Assembly (NCBI GenBank): GCA_024281095.1
Contig: JAMXLJ010000063.1
Coordinates: 1-58,269, forward strand
Reading direction: 5' to 3'
DNA from: Acidimicrobiia bacterium
GTDB taxonomy: Bacteria > Actinomycetota > Acidimicrobiia > IMCC26256 > JAMXLJ01
DNA: 58,269 nt
In this document: positions 37,555 to 46,152 of the stretch, piece by piece
How positions within the stretch are numbered: the first letter of the stretch is position 1
Layout of the letters: each line of letters opens with the position of its first letter
Position numbers and translations under genes: made by a program
The notes under the pieces: model-generated
The model's input: the letters and a program-made list of their open reading frames with translations, nothing else
What the model was told of the DNA's origin: nothing
Databases searched by the model: none

Positions 37555-39378
37555 CTAGGTGCCGGGCTCGTGGTGGCGCGCCCGGTGCATGGCGGGGCCG
37601 GTCTTGCCGCTCAGGTTGCACGCGGTGTTCACCAGTGACACGTGGGTGAACGCCTGCGGGAAGTTGCCGACGAGCCGTTTCTCCACGGGGTCGTACTCCT
37701 CGGCGAACAGGCCGACGTCGTTGGCGACGCCGCGGAGACGTTCGAACAGCGCGAGCGCGTCGTGTGTGCGTCCGACCATCGACAGACAGTCGGCGAGCCA
37801 GAAGGAGCACGGCAGGAACGCGCCCTCGCCGCTCGGGAGCCCGTCGACCTCGCCTTCGTCGGACGTCTCGTATCGGGCGACGAAGCCGTCGTGCACCAGT
37901 TCCCGTTCGACGGCGGTGATCGTGCCCACGATCCGATCGTCGTTCGCCGGGAGAAACCCCACCAGCGGCAGCATGAGCAGGCTGGCGTCGAGGTTCTTCG
38001 ATCCGTAGTACTGCACGAACGACTTGCGCTCGGCGTCGTAGCCGTGCGCGCACACCTGGTCGTGGATCTCGTCACGCATGGCGCGCCAGCGGTCGATCGG
38101 TCCGTCGAGGTGGAAGCGCTCGATCGCGTGCACCGCACGGTCGAACGCGACCCACGCCATCACCTTGGAGTGCGTGAAGTGACGGCGCGGCCCGCGCACC
38201 TCCCAGATGCCTTCGTCGGGTTGCCGCCACGCCGACTCGAGGTACTCCATGAGCACCTCCTCGAGATCCCATGCCGCCGGGTCGGGATCGATGCCGTGCC
38301 GGCGGGTCTGGTGCAGCGCGTCCATCATCTCGCCGTACACGTCGAGCTGGAACTGCTGTGACGCCGCGTTGCCGATCCGCACGGGCCGTGAGCCGCAGTA
38401 GCCGCTGAGCCACGGCACTTCGAGCTCCGTCAGCCGGCGCTCGCCGGCAGGCCCGTACATGATCTGCAGGTCGGCCGGATCGCCCGCGACCGCGCGCAGC
38501 AGCCAGTCGCGCCACTCGATCGCTTCCTGCAGGTACCCCGCGGTCATCAGCGCGTAGAGGGTGAACGTCGCGTCGCGTAGCCAGCAGTAGCGGTAGTCCC
38601 AGTTGCGCACGCCACCCAGGAGTTCGGGCAGCGACGTCGTCGGCGCGGCGACGATCCCTCCGGTGGGCGCGTACGTGAGCGTCTTGAGGGTGAGCACGGA
38701 ACGCTGGACGAGGTCACCCCAGTTTCCGTCATAGGTCGATCGCGCCGTCCATTCCCGCCACCAGATCTCGGTGTTCACGATCCCGGCGACCGGGTCGAGG
38801 TCGTCCGGCGGCTGTTCGTTCGACGGGAACCACCCGAGGCTGAACGCGACCTGTTCACCTTCGTCGACCGCGAAGGTGGCCTCGGTCGTGCGCACACCGT
38901 CCACGTCGCGACCGTGGGTGTCCACCCCGGCCACGAGGACCACCGCGTCGGGGCCCGCGATCGCCCGCAACGTGCCGTCGGCCGAGGAGACCCACGGCAC
39001 GATCGAGCCGTAGTCGAACCGTAGGACCAACTGCATGCGCATCGGGACGCGGCCGTGAACGCCCTGAACGAGACGCGCGACCGACGGGTAGCGACCGTGC
39101 ACCGGCATGCCGTCGACGATCCGCACCGTGCCGTCGTCGGTCTCGAACACGGTCTCGAGGACGACCGTGCCGGGCAGGTACCGGCGCTCGACCCGCCGTA
39201 TCCCGCCTTGCGGCGCGAGCAGCCATCGCCCCGCGGACTCGCGGTCGAGGAGCGCGGCGAACACCGCGCCCGAGTCGAAGCGGGGGAGGCAGAGCCAGTC
39301 GATCGAACCGTCGCGCCCCACGAGCGCGGCAGTGCGGGTGTCGCCGATGATCGCGTAGTCCTCGAGCGGTAGCGCCAC
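37555..39378 (-). CDS. glycoside hydrolase family 15 (trehalase / glucoamylase-like)
   Basis: The 607-aa protein is of the GH15 type found as trehalase or glucodextranase-like enzymes in actinobacteria. The N-terminal beta domain begins LEDYAIIGDTRTAALVGRDGSIDWLCLPRFDSGAVF; the alpha/alpha barrel has GGVRNWDYRYCWLRDATFTLYAL. Likely catalytic Glu sites are in GIWEVRGPRRHFTHSKVMAWVAFDRA and GEGAFLPCSFWLADCL. No signal peptide is seen, so an intracellular substrate such as trehalose is likely. Confidence 0.88.
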   Translation of the reverse strand: MALPLEDYAIIGDTRTAALVGRDGSIDWLCLPRFDSGAVFAALLDRESAGRWLLAPQGGIRRVERRYLPGTVVLETVFETDDGTVRIVDGMPVHGRYPSVARLVQGVHGRVPMRMQLVLRFDYGSIVPWVSSADGTLRAIAGPDAVVLVAGVDTHGRDVDGVRTTEATFAVDEGEQVAFSLGWFPSNEQPPDDLDPVAGIVNTEIWWREWTARSTYDGNWGDLVQRSVLTLKTLTYAPTGGIVAAPTTSLPELLGGVRNWDYRYCWLRDATFTLYALMTAGYLQEAIEWRDWLLRAVAGDPADLQIMYGPAGERRLTELEVPWLSGYCGSRPVRIGNAASQQFQLDVYGEMMDALHQTRRHGIDPDPAAWDLEEVLMEYLESAWRQPDEGIWEVRGPRRHFTHSKVMAWVAFDRAVHAIERFHLDGPIDRWRAMRDEIHDQVCAHGYDAERKSFVQYYGSKNLDASLLMLPLVGFLPANDDRIVGTITAVERELVHDGFVARYETSDEGEVDGLPSGEGAFLPCSFWLADCLSMVGRTHDALALFERLRGVANDVGLFAEEYDPVEKRLVGNFPQAFTHVSLVNTACNLSGKTGPAMHRARHHEPGT

Positions 39379-39423
39379 GACGACATTCTCCTCGCCGGGA
39401 CGTGGCCGCCGGCGCGACCCCCA

Positions 39424-39449
39424 CTACCCGGCCCCGCTACCCGGCCCCG
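39424..39449. repeat. 13-bp tandem duplication at DUF1844 stop
   Basis: CTACCCGGCCCCG occurs twice in a row (39424-39436 and 39437-39449). The second copy carries the stop of the minus-strand DUF1844 gene; the first repeats the same TAG sequence out of frame. It looks like a recent slippage event. Confidence 0.7.
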
Positions 39450-39919
39450 GTGGCGCTCCCGGCATCGCCGCTTGCGCCGGCCGGGCCGGGCTGCCCGGCG
39501 TCCTGGCCCGAGGCCTGCGCGGCCGCCTCCTGGATCTGGACGAACGCCATCCTGAGCTGCGACAGCGCCTCGCGCAGGGGTTGCGCGTGCTCGCCGAGAC
39601 GGTCGCCGAGCCCCTCGACGAGTGCGGCCATTGCGTCGATCGCAAGCGCCGCCTCTCCGAGGTCCACGTGGGCTGCGCCCCCGAGACCCAGGTGAAGCAC
39701 GGCCAACTCCCACAGCCCGATCGCGTGGTTCGCGATGATGTCGCGTACCGGCGTGGCGGCAAGGCGGCCCATCGCCTCCCGCATCTCCGCTTCGCTGAGC
39801 TCGCCGTCCCCTGGCCCGCTGGCCGGCCCGGACGGTCGGCCCTCGCCGGGCCCTGTCGACGGCCCGGAGGGCTCGGGTTCGGGCTGGCGCTCGCCGTAGG
39901 GTGTCCACAGGCTGCTCAC
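39437..39919 (-). CDS. DUF1844 family protein
   Basis: The 160-aa protein has a Pro/Gly-rich N-terminus (residues 5-40) and a helical core matching DUF1844: PVRDIIANHAIGLWELAVLHLGL, then VDLGEAALAIDAMAALVEGLGDRL and ALSQLRMAFVQIQ. The tail is Gly/Ala-rich. GTG 39919 is preceded by GGGAGGA. DUF1844 genes commonly lie beside infC in actinobacteria, here in divergent orientation. Function unknown; longer frames upstream run into the infC leader. Confidence 0.75.
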   Translation of the reverse strand: MSSLWTPYGERQPEPEPSGPSTGPGEGRPSGPASGPGDGELSEAEMREAMGRLAATPVRDIIANHAIGLWELAVLHLGLGGAAHVDLGEAALAIDAMAALVEGLGDRLGEHAQPLREALSQLRMAFVQIQEAAAQASGQDAGQPGPAGASGDAGSATGAG

Positions 39920-40092
39920 GCTGGTATCCTCCCTGGGACAACCACATGGGAAGTGGGTGGAACCGGACATCGACGGCATCCTGCCGCCGGGCTGATTCTT
40001 CCCCACCCGGCACCCTTCGCGACGCCCTTTCGGGGCCCACGGGGAGCGGTCGCCGGGTTCGTTGCTCTCCGGCCGGATTTTCCGGTCCTTGC

Positions 40093-40119
40093 GCGGCGGA
40101 CGCTTCCCGTGTCCGCCGC
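40093..40119 (+). promoter_or_regulatory. hairpin in infC leader
   Basis: GCGGCGGAC (40093-40101) pairs perfectly with GTCCGCCGC (40111-40119), leaving a 9-nt loop, 44 nt before the infC start. The leader from 39920 to 40163 contains no gene. infC operons often carry autoregulatory leaders; I cannot tell whether this hairpin binds L20 or IF3-related signals. Confidence 0.5.
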
Positions 40120-40163
40120 CTGCGCGTTCGTAGGCGGTCCTCCCGAAACGAGGTGGTGCGGAG

Positions 40164-40796
40164 ATCGCCGCTGCGACTGAAGCCAGGATCAACGACCGGA
40201 TCCGCGCACGCGAGGTCCTGTTGATCGGTGAGAACGGTGAGCAACTCGGGGTGCGCCCCTTGCCCCAGGCGTTGCAGGCCGCCCGGGAGCAGGACCTGGA
40301 CCTCGTCGAGGTCGCTCCCAATGCCAATCCGCCGGTGTGCCGGATCATGGACTACCGGCGCTACCAATACGAGCAGCAGCAGAAGCGCAAGGAGTCGCGC
40401 CGGCGCGCCACGAACGTCGTCATCAAGGAGATGAAGTTCCGGCCCAAGATCTCCGGGCACGACTACGAGACGAAGATGAAGAACGTCGAGCGGTTCCTCG
40501 CCGACGGCAACAAGGTGAAGCTCACGATCATGTTCCGGGGCCGTGAGATGGCCCACCCGGAACTGGGGTTGAAGATCCTCAACCGGATCGCCGAGCAGGT
40601 CGCCGACAGCGCCGTCGTCGAGTCGGCACCGCGCCAGGACGGACGCAACATGACGATGGTCCTGCATCCGGTGAAGAAGCAGCAGCCGACCGGCGGCCGC
40701 CATCGGGAACAGGGCCACGGGGCGCCCACCGAGACGACGTCCCCGCCGAACTCGACCGGCTCACCCGCGCCGGCCGACGCAACAGGAGCACGTTGA
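40164..40796 (+). CDS. infC: translation initiation factor IF-3, ATC start
   Basis: IF-3 checks the start codon on the 30S subunit. The conserved N-terminal segment [26 protein letters not shown] needs a start near 40164, an in-frame TAG stands at 40131-40133, and no ATG, GTG or TTG lies between. ATC 40164 has GAGGTGG 7 nt upstream, so AUC initiation is inferred (210 aa). Other motifs: [29 protein letters not shown] and [17 protein letters not shown]. The tail is Thr/Pro-rich. Confidence 0.93.
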   Translation: MAAATEARINDRIRAREVLLIGENGEQLGVRPLPQALQAAREQDLDLVEVAPNANPPVCRIMDYRRYQYEQQQKRKESRRRATNVVIKEMKFRPKISGHDYETKMKNVERFLADGNKVKLTIMFRGREMAHPELGLKILNRIAEQVADSAVVESAPRQDGRNMTMVLHPVKKQQPTGGRHREQGHGAPTETTSPPNSTGSPAPADATGAR

Positions 40797-40990
40797 TGCC
40801 GAAGATGAAGACCCACCGCGGCGCCGCCAAGCGGTTCAAGATCACGGGCAGCGGCCGCATCCTTCGTCGCAAGGCGTTCCGTTCGCACCTGCTCGAGAAG
40901 AAGTCGTCGAAGCGCACGCGCCGCCTCGGCCGCCCGACGGAGGTCACCGGCGGCGACCGCAAGCACGTCGAGCGCCTGCTCGGCCGCTGA
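40796..40990 (+). CDS. rpmI: 50S ribosomal protein L35
   Basis: The 64-aa protein is basic and starts [31 protein letters not shown], standard for L35. ATG 40796 shares one base with the infC stop and has AGGAG upstream; the TTG 3 nt earlier is less likely. The infC-rpmI-rplT set is the universal order. Confidence 0.97.
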   Translation: MPKMKTHRGAAKRFKITGSGRILRRKAFRSHLLEKKSSKRTRRLGRPTEVTGGDRKHVERLLGR

Positions 40991-41060
40991 AGATCCCGCC
41001 TCGCGGCCGCCACAACGGCGCCACGGCCGCACACCGCACGACAGAACGGAGGACGTGACC

Positions 41061-41420
41061 ATGGCCAGGGTCAAGCGCTCGGTCCACGGCAAGAAGCACC
41101 GGCGAGCCGTGCTGGACGCCGCCCAGGGATACTCGGGCTCGCGCAGCCGCAGCTTCCGCAAGGCCAACGAACAGGTCATGCACTCGCTGCAGTACGCCTA
41201 CCGCGACCGGCGGGCGCGCAAGGGCGAGTTCCGCCGGCTGTGGATCGTGCGCATCAACGCGGCGTGCCGTCTCAACGACATCAGCTACTCGCGGTTCATC
41301 GCGGGCCTGAAGGCGGCGCAGGTCGACGTCGACCGCAAGCTGCTCGCCGACATCGCCGTACGTGACGCCGGCGCGTTCACGAAGTTGGTCGACACGGCGC
41401 GTCAGGCGCTCGCCGCCTGA
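41061..41420 (+). CDS. rplT: 50S ribosomal protein L20
   Basis: The 119-aa protein starts [42 protein letters not shown], typical of L20, and ends ARQALAA. ATG 41061 is chosen over GTG 41055; GGAGGA lies just upstream. In several bacteria L20 represses its own operon through leader RNA. Confidence 0.97.
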   Translation: MARVKRSVHGKKHRRAVLDAAQGYSGSRSRSFRKANEQVMHSLQYAYRDRRARKGEFRRLWIVRINAACRLNDISYSRFIAGLKAAQVDVDRKLLADIAVRDAGAFTKLVDTARQALAA

Positions 41421-41449
41421 GCGGCCCCGCACCAACCGGTCGCGCGCCG

Positions 41450-42253
41450 ATGCTGGGCGCGCGTCACGCCGAGATCCGTCGTCTGCGTGAACTGGTACGC
41501 GACGGCCGCGCCCGCCGCCGTGAGGGAGTCGTGGTCCTCGAAGGCGCGCGCGTCGTCAGCGGAGCGCTCGACCGCGGTGCCGATCTCGCCGTCGTGTACG
41601 TGGAACCGGCGGCGTCGCGGTCGTCGGCCGATCTGCTGAGGCGCCTTGGCGACGCGGGCGTGGCGGTGCGCGACGTCACACCGGGCGTGATGGAACGGAT
41701 CGCTTCGACTGTCACGCCGCAGCCCATCGTGGCGCTCGCGGCGCGGCCGCGCGCCGCGCTCGATGATCTCGCCCGCCTGGATGTCGACCGGCCGGTCGTC
41801 GTCGCGGTCGACGTCGCCGATCCGGGGAACGCCGGTACCCTGGTGCGCAGCGCCGAGGCCGCCGAGGCTGCGGCAGTAGTGTTCTGCGGCAATTCGGTCG
41901 ACCCGCACAGTCCCAAGGTCGTACGGTCGTCGGCCGGCGCGCTCTTCGGAATCCCTGTTGTGGAGGTTGACAGCCCGGTGGAGGTGCTCGACGCGCTCGG
42001 CGCGGCCGGACGGCGGCGGCTCGCCACCGTTGCCCGCGGGGGCGAGCCGTACGACCAGTGCGATCTCACCGGCCCGCTCGCGCTCGTGCTCGGCGGCGAA
42101 GCGCGCGGTCTCCCCGACGCAGTGCACGACCACGTCGACGGCACGCTGACGATCCCGATGAGCGCCGTGTCCGAGTCGATCAACGTGGGCGTGGCGGGGT
42201 CCGTCCTCGTGTTCGAGGTGGCCCGCCGACGACGCCGGCGGGAGAGCCGGTGA
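41450..42253 (+). CDS. RNA 2'-O-methyltransferase, TrmH/SpoU family
   Basis: The 267-aa protein has an N-terminal substrate-binding domain (about 1-105; RDGRARRREGVVVLEGARVV) and a SPOUT methyltransferase domain with VDVADPGNAGTLVRSAEAAEA, LVLGGEARGLPD and the knot IPMSAVSESINVGVAGSVLVFE. In M. tuberculosis a gene of this family (tsnR) has the same position after rplT. The exact rRNA target is unknown. Its stop overlaps pheS. Confidence 0.9.
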   Translation: MLGARHAEIRRLRELVRDGRARRREGVVVLEGARVVSGALDRGADLAVVYVEPAASRSSADLLRRLGDAGVAVRDVTPGVMERIASTVTPQPIVALAARPRAALDDLARLDVDRPVVVAVDVADPGNAGTLVRSAEAAEAAAVVFCGNSVDPHSPKVVRSSAGALFGIPVVEVDSPVEVLDALGAAGRRRLATVARGGEPYDQCDLTGPLALVLGGEARGLPDAVHDHVDGTLTIPMSAVSESINVGVAGSVLVFEVARRRRRRESR

Positions 42254-43296
42254 ACGCCGACCAGGCGCGGCAACTGCTCGAGCGCGCGCTCGACGAAGCA
42301 CGCGAGGCGATCGGGTCCGCCGCGAGCCTCGAGGACCTCGAAGCAGCCCGCCGGGGCTTCGGCGGGAAGCGGTCGCCCGTGAGCCAGGTGAACGAGTCGA
42401 TCAAGTCGCTGGCTCCCGAGGACCGGCCGGTGGTCGGCAAGGCGGTGTCCGCGTACAACGCCGCGCTCGGCGATCTCGTCGACGCGCGTCGCGACGAGCT
42501 GCAGGTGAGCGCGCGCGACGCAGCGCGCGTACGCGACGCGATCGATCTCACGGAAGGCGGCCACGGCCGCCGCCGGGGCCATCTCCACGTCGTGACACAG
42601 GTGCAGCGAGAGCTCGAAGACGTGTTCGTCGGCCTCGGCTTCCAGGTTGCCGAGGGCCCCGAGGTCGAGACCGACTGGTACAACTTCGAGGCGCTCAACA
42701 TGCCGCCCGCGCATCCGGCCCGATCGATGTGGGACACGCTCTACGTGAGGTTGGGGCGACCGGAGCAGGTGATGTTGCGCACGCACACCTCACCGGTGCA
42801 GATCCGCGTGATGGAGACGCGTAAGCCGCCGATCTACACGGTCATGCCCGGTCGCGCCTACCGCAAGGAGACGCTCGACGCCCGGCACTCGCCGGTGTTC
42901 CACCAGATCGAAGGATTGGTGGTCGACCGCGGCATCACGTTCGGCGACATGGCCGGCACGATCGAGGCCTTTACGCGGGCCTACTTCGGCCCGGACAAGA
43001 CGTCACGGTTGCGTCCGTCGTTCTTCCCGTTCACCGAGCCGTCGGCCGAGTTCGAGGTCACGTGCACGTTCTGCGACGGCGCAGGCTGCAGCGTGTGCTC
43101 GCGCACCGGGTGGATCGAGCTCGGGGGGTGCGGGATGGTCGATCCCAACGTGCTGCGTGCCGTCGACATCGACCCCGAGGAGTACTCCGGATTCGCGTTC
43201 GGGTTCGGTCTCGACCGCATGGCGATGGACCGCCACGACATCGACCACATCAAGACGTTCTTCGAGGACGACGTGCGCGTCCTCGAACAATTCTGA
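42250..43296 (+). CDS. pheS: phenylalanine-tRNA ligase alpha subunit
   Basis: The 348-aa catalytic subunit has an N-terminal coiled coil (about 1-85), then class II motifs: motif 2 in VMPGRAYRKETLDARHSPVFHQIEGLVVD and motif 3 in GFAFGFGLDRMAMDRHDIDHIKTFFEDD. PSAEFEVTCTFCDGAGCSVCSRTGWIELGGCGMV holds four Cys (CTFC, CSVC) that may bind zinc. GTG 42250 overlaps the trmH-like stop. Confidence 0.96.
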   Translation: MNADQARQLLERALDEAREAIGSAASLEDLEAARRGFGGKRSPVSQVNESIKSLAPEDRPVVGKAVSAYNAALGDLVDARRDELQVSARDAARVRDAIDLTEGGHGRRRGHLHVVTQVQRELEDVFVGLGFQVAEGPEVETDWYNFEALNMPPAHPARSMWDTLYVRLGRPEQVMLRTHTSPVQIRVMETRKPPIYTVMPGRAYRKETLDARHSPVFHQIEGLVVDRGITFGDMAGTIEAFTRAYFGPDKTSRLRPSFFPFTEPSAEFEVTCTFCDGAGCSVCSRTGWIELGGCGMVDPNVLRAVDIDPEEYSGFAFGFGLDRMAMDRHDIDHIKTFFEDDVRVLEQF

Positions 43297-43309
43297 AGGC
43301 GGCGGGCTG

Positions 43310-45697
43310 ATGCTCGTACCCCTTTCGTGGCTCCGCGAGTTCGCGCCGATCGAGGCCGGCGTCGACGAGATCGTCGACGCGTGCAATCAGCTCGGTCTCG
43401 TGGTCGACGCGGTCCACGAGCCCGGGCGCGGTGTCGCGGGTGTCGTGGCCGCCAAGGTGCTCGAGGTCAAGGACCATCCCAACGCCGACAAGCTGACGCT
43501 CGTCGACGTCGAGATCGGCGGCGGCGAGACGACAACGGTGGTGTGCGGCGCGCGCAACCTCTCGGCCGGCGACGTCGTGCCCTACGCGCCCGCCGGTGCA
43601 TCGTTGCCGGGCCTCGGGCGCCTCGAGCGCAAAAAGATCCGCGGCGTCGTGTCCGACGGGATGCTCTGCTCCGCGAAGGAGCTCGGCCTCGGCGACGACC
43701 ACTCGGGGATCCTGCACCTCGACGGCACGGCCGAGCTCGGTCACGACGTGCGCGACGTGCTCGGCCTCGACGACGTGGTGCTCGACCTCGACATCACGCC
43801 GAACCGGCCCGACGCGATGTCCATCGTCGGCGTCGCCCGCGAGCTCGCGGCGCACTTCCACGTGCCCCTGCGCATCCCGGTCGCGCGGGCCGGCGACGTC
43901 AACGGCGACGTGCGCGGTGCAACCGTGACGGTCGAAGCGCCCGACCGCAACCCCCGCTACGTCGCACGGGTGGCATCCGTGCGCATCGGGCCGTCGCCGG
44001 AATGGATGCAGCGCCGGCTGACAGCGGCGGGAATGCGGCCGATCTCCAACGTCGTCGACGTGACGAACTACGTCATGCTCGAACGCGGCCAACCCCTGCA
44101 TGCCTTCGACCTTGGCCGGCTCGGCGGCCGCGGCATCGTCGTACGGCTGGCCGAAGACGGCGAGCAGATGACGACGCTCGACGGGGTCGTGCGGAGGCTC
44201 GATCGCAGCGACCTGCTCATCTGCGACGCGCAGCGTGTGCCGCAGGCGATCGCAGGGATCATGGGTGGCGGCGCGTCGGAAGTCTCCGACGACACCACGG
44301 AGGTCCTGCTGGAGTCGGCCTACTTCGAGCCGACGGGCATCGGCCGGTCATCGAAGCGACTCGGCTTGCGCACGGAATCCAGCGCGCGCTTCGAACGGGG
44401 CGTCGATCCCAACGGCGTGCTGCAGGCAGCCGACCGTGCCATCGAGCTCATGACCGAGGTTGCGTCGGCCGACGCCGCGCCGGGCGCGCGCGACGAGTAT
44501 CCGCATCCGATCGAACCGAAGCGCGTCACGTTGCGCGCCGGTCAGGTGAACGCTCTGCTCGGCACGGAGCTGGAGGAAGGCGAGATCGCCGACGCGCTGG
44601 TGCCACTCGGCATCGAGCTCGAAGGCACGGGCCCGGTGCGCACCGCCGTCGTGCCGACGTTCCGACCCGACCTCGAACGGGAGATCGACCTCGTCGAAGA
44701 GGTCGCGCGTCGCATCGGCTACAACTCGATTCCGATGACGGTGCCGAAGTCCGGAGAGCACTTCGGTTCGCTCACGACGCGTCAGCGCGAGCGCCGGCTC
44801 GTCGTCGACGTGCTCGTCGGCTTCGGCTTCGACGAGGCGTACACCATGCCGCTCGTCGCCCCGGCCGACCTCGAGCGCGCCGGTCTGCCGGCCGTCGGGA
44901 TCGAGCTGGAGAACCCGCTGCGGGCGGAGGAGTCGCTGCTGCGCACCAGTCTGCTCCCCGGCCTGCTCGGGGCGGCCGAGTTCAACGTCGCGCAGGGCCA
45001 ATCCGATCTCGCGCTGTTCGAAGTCGGCCACGTGTTCCTGCCCGGCGCGGGCGACGGACCGTTGCCCGACGAACGCGATCGCCTCGGCGCGTTGCTCACC
45101 GGCTACGTCCGCCGCCGTCCGCACGAAGACGACCGTCCGGTCGACGCGTTCGATCTGGTCGACGTTTGGAACGGGCTCGTCGGCGCATTGCGTCTCGCGG
45201 ACGCGCGCCTGGAACCAGGGGAGCAGGCGTCGCTGCACCCGGCCCGGAGCGCACTCGCGGTCGTCGACGGTCAGGTGATCGGCGCCATTGGCGACGTCGC
45301 GCCCGAGGTTGCCGCGCGCTACTCGTTGACCGGCCCGACCGTCGCGATGGAGCTGGAGCTCGACCGCCTGCTCGACGCGCGGCGCCTGCCGGCCCGGCTG
45401 CGTCGCGTCTCGCGGTTCCCGGCCTCGCACATCGACCTCGCGTTCGTCGTCGACGAGACGGTACCGGCGGCGCGGGTCGCCGAGACCTTGCGGACGGCCG
45501 CGGGCGACCTGCTGGAAGACGTCGCGCTGTTCGACGTGTTCCGTTCCGAGTCGCTCGGCCCGGGTCGCAAGAGCCTCACGTTCGCGTTGCGGTTCCGCGC
45601 GCCGGATCGCACGCTCACCGACGCCGAAGTGGCGGACGTGCGCCGCCGAGCCATCGACGCCGTCGTCGCGAACCATGCTGCGGAGCTGCGGGGTTGA
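43310..45697 (+). CDS. pheT: phenylalanine-tRNA ligase beta subunit
   Basis: The 795-aa partner of PheS. It starts MLVPLSWLREFAPI, then the EMAP-like tRNA-binding domain (KVLEVKDHPNADKLTLVDVEIG), the B3/B4 editing domain (DLDITPNRPDAMSIVGVARELA; ISNVVDVTNYVMLERGQPLHAFD), a B5 region, the catalytic-like core and a C-terminal anticodon-binding domain (SRFPASHIDLAFVVDE). Start ATG 43310, 13 nt after pheS. The stop overlaps the next gene. Confidence 0.96.
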   Translation: MLVPLSWLREFAPIEAGVDEIVDACNQLGLVVDAVHEPGRGVAGVVAAKVLEVKDHPNADKLTLVDVEIGGGETTTVVCGARNLSAGDVVPYAPAGASLPGLGRLERKKIRGVVSDGMLCSAKELGLGDDHSGILHLDGTAELGHDVRDVLGLDDVVLDLDITPNRPDAMSIVGVARELAAHFHVPLRIPVARAGDVNGDVRGATVTVEAPDRNPRYVARVASVRIGPSPEWMQRRLTAAGMRPISNVVDVTNYVMLERGQPLHAFDLGRLGGRGIVVRLAEDGEQMTTLDGVVRRLDRSDLLICDAQRVPQAIAGIMGGGASEVSDDTTEVLLESAYFEPTGIGRSSKRLGLRTESSARFERGVDPNGVLQAADRAIELMTEVASADAAPGARDEYPHPIEPKRVTLRAGQVNALLGTELEEGEIADALVPLGIELEGTGPVRTAVVPTFRPDLEREIDLVEEVARRIGYNSIPMTVPKSGEHFGSLTTRQRERRLVVDVLVGFGFDEAYTMPLVAPADLERAGLPAVGIELENPLRAEESLLRTSLLPGLLGAAEFNVAQGQSDLALFEVGHVFLPGAGDGPLPDERDRLGALLTGYVRRRPHEDDRPVDAFDLVDVWNGLVGALRLADARLEPGEQASLHPARSALAVVDGQVIGAIGDVAPEVAARYSLTGPTVAMELELDRLLDARRLPARLRRVSRFPASHIDLAFVVDETVPAARVAETLRTAAGDLLEDVALFDVFRSESLGPGRKSLTFALRFRAPDRTLTDAEVADVRRRAIDAVVANHAAELRG

Positions 45698-46098
45698 CCA
45701 CCTTCGTGCACACGCTTCGGCCGCGCTACGCCGAGGTCGATGCGCAAGGCGTCGTGTTCAACGCACACTGGCTCACGTACTTCGACGAAGCATGTACGCG
45801 TTTCTTCGAGAGCCTCGGCTTCCCGCCGGCCACCGCGTTCTTCGAGGACTTCGATTTCATGGTCGTGAAGGCGGTGCTCGAGTGGCGAGGCCCGGCCGGC
45901 TTCGACGATCAGGTCGACATCGCAGTCGAGCCCGTACGCTTCGGCACGTCGAGCTTCGACCTGCGGTTCACGGCCGGGGTGGGGCAGCGCGGCGTGTGTG
46001 TCGGTGTGATCACCTACGTGTCGGTGCAGCCCGGCACGCACGAGTCGACGCCGATCCCCGACAACGTTCGGGCCAAGCTCGAGGCTTCCAGCGCGTAA
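45694..46098 (+). CDS. 4HBT-type hotdog acyl-CoA thioesterase
   Basis: The 134-aa protein matches single-hotdog thioesterases: RPRYAEVDAQGVVFNAHWLTYFDEACTRFFESLGF with the catalytic Asp in EVDAQGVV, and GVITYVSVQ near the end. Its substrate (YbgC- or 4-hydroxybenzoyl-CoA-like) is unknown. TTG 45694 overlaps the pheT stop, so it is the last gene of the phe operon. A palindrome begins 7 nt after its stop. Confidence 0.85.
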   Translation: MTTFVHTLRPRYAEVDAQGVVFNAHWLTYFDEACTRFFESLGFPPATAFFEDFDFMVVKAVLEWRGPAGFDDQVDIAVEPVRFGTSSFDLRFTAGVGQRGVCVGVITYVSVQPGTHESTPIPDNVRAKLEASSA

Positions 46099-46105
46099 CC
46101 GTCCG

Positions 46106-46152
46106 ACCTCGTGTGGGTTCCACGCACATCGCCCGGTCAATCCACACGAGCT
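46106..46152. repeat. interrupted palindrome, copy D (arms CTCGTGTGG)
   Basis: CTCGTGTGG (46108-46116) and CCACACGAG (46142-46150) are perfect 9-nt arms; allowing one mismatch they extend to 11 nt (46106-46152), with a 25-nt core. It sits between convergent genes and runs 16 nt into the 3' end of the MaoC-like gene, so a two-way terminator role is possible. Confidence 0.65.

Noticed and set aside
38775-40718. 647-codon minus-strand frame spanning GH15, DUF1844 and infC regions
   Set aside because: It overlaps three well supported genes in other frames and contains only low-complexity Arg/Gly/Pro sequence.
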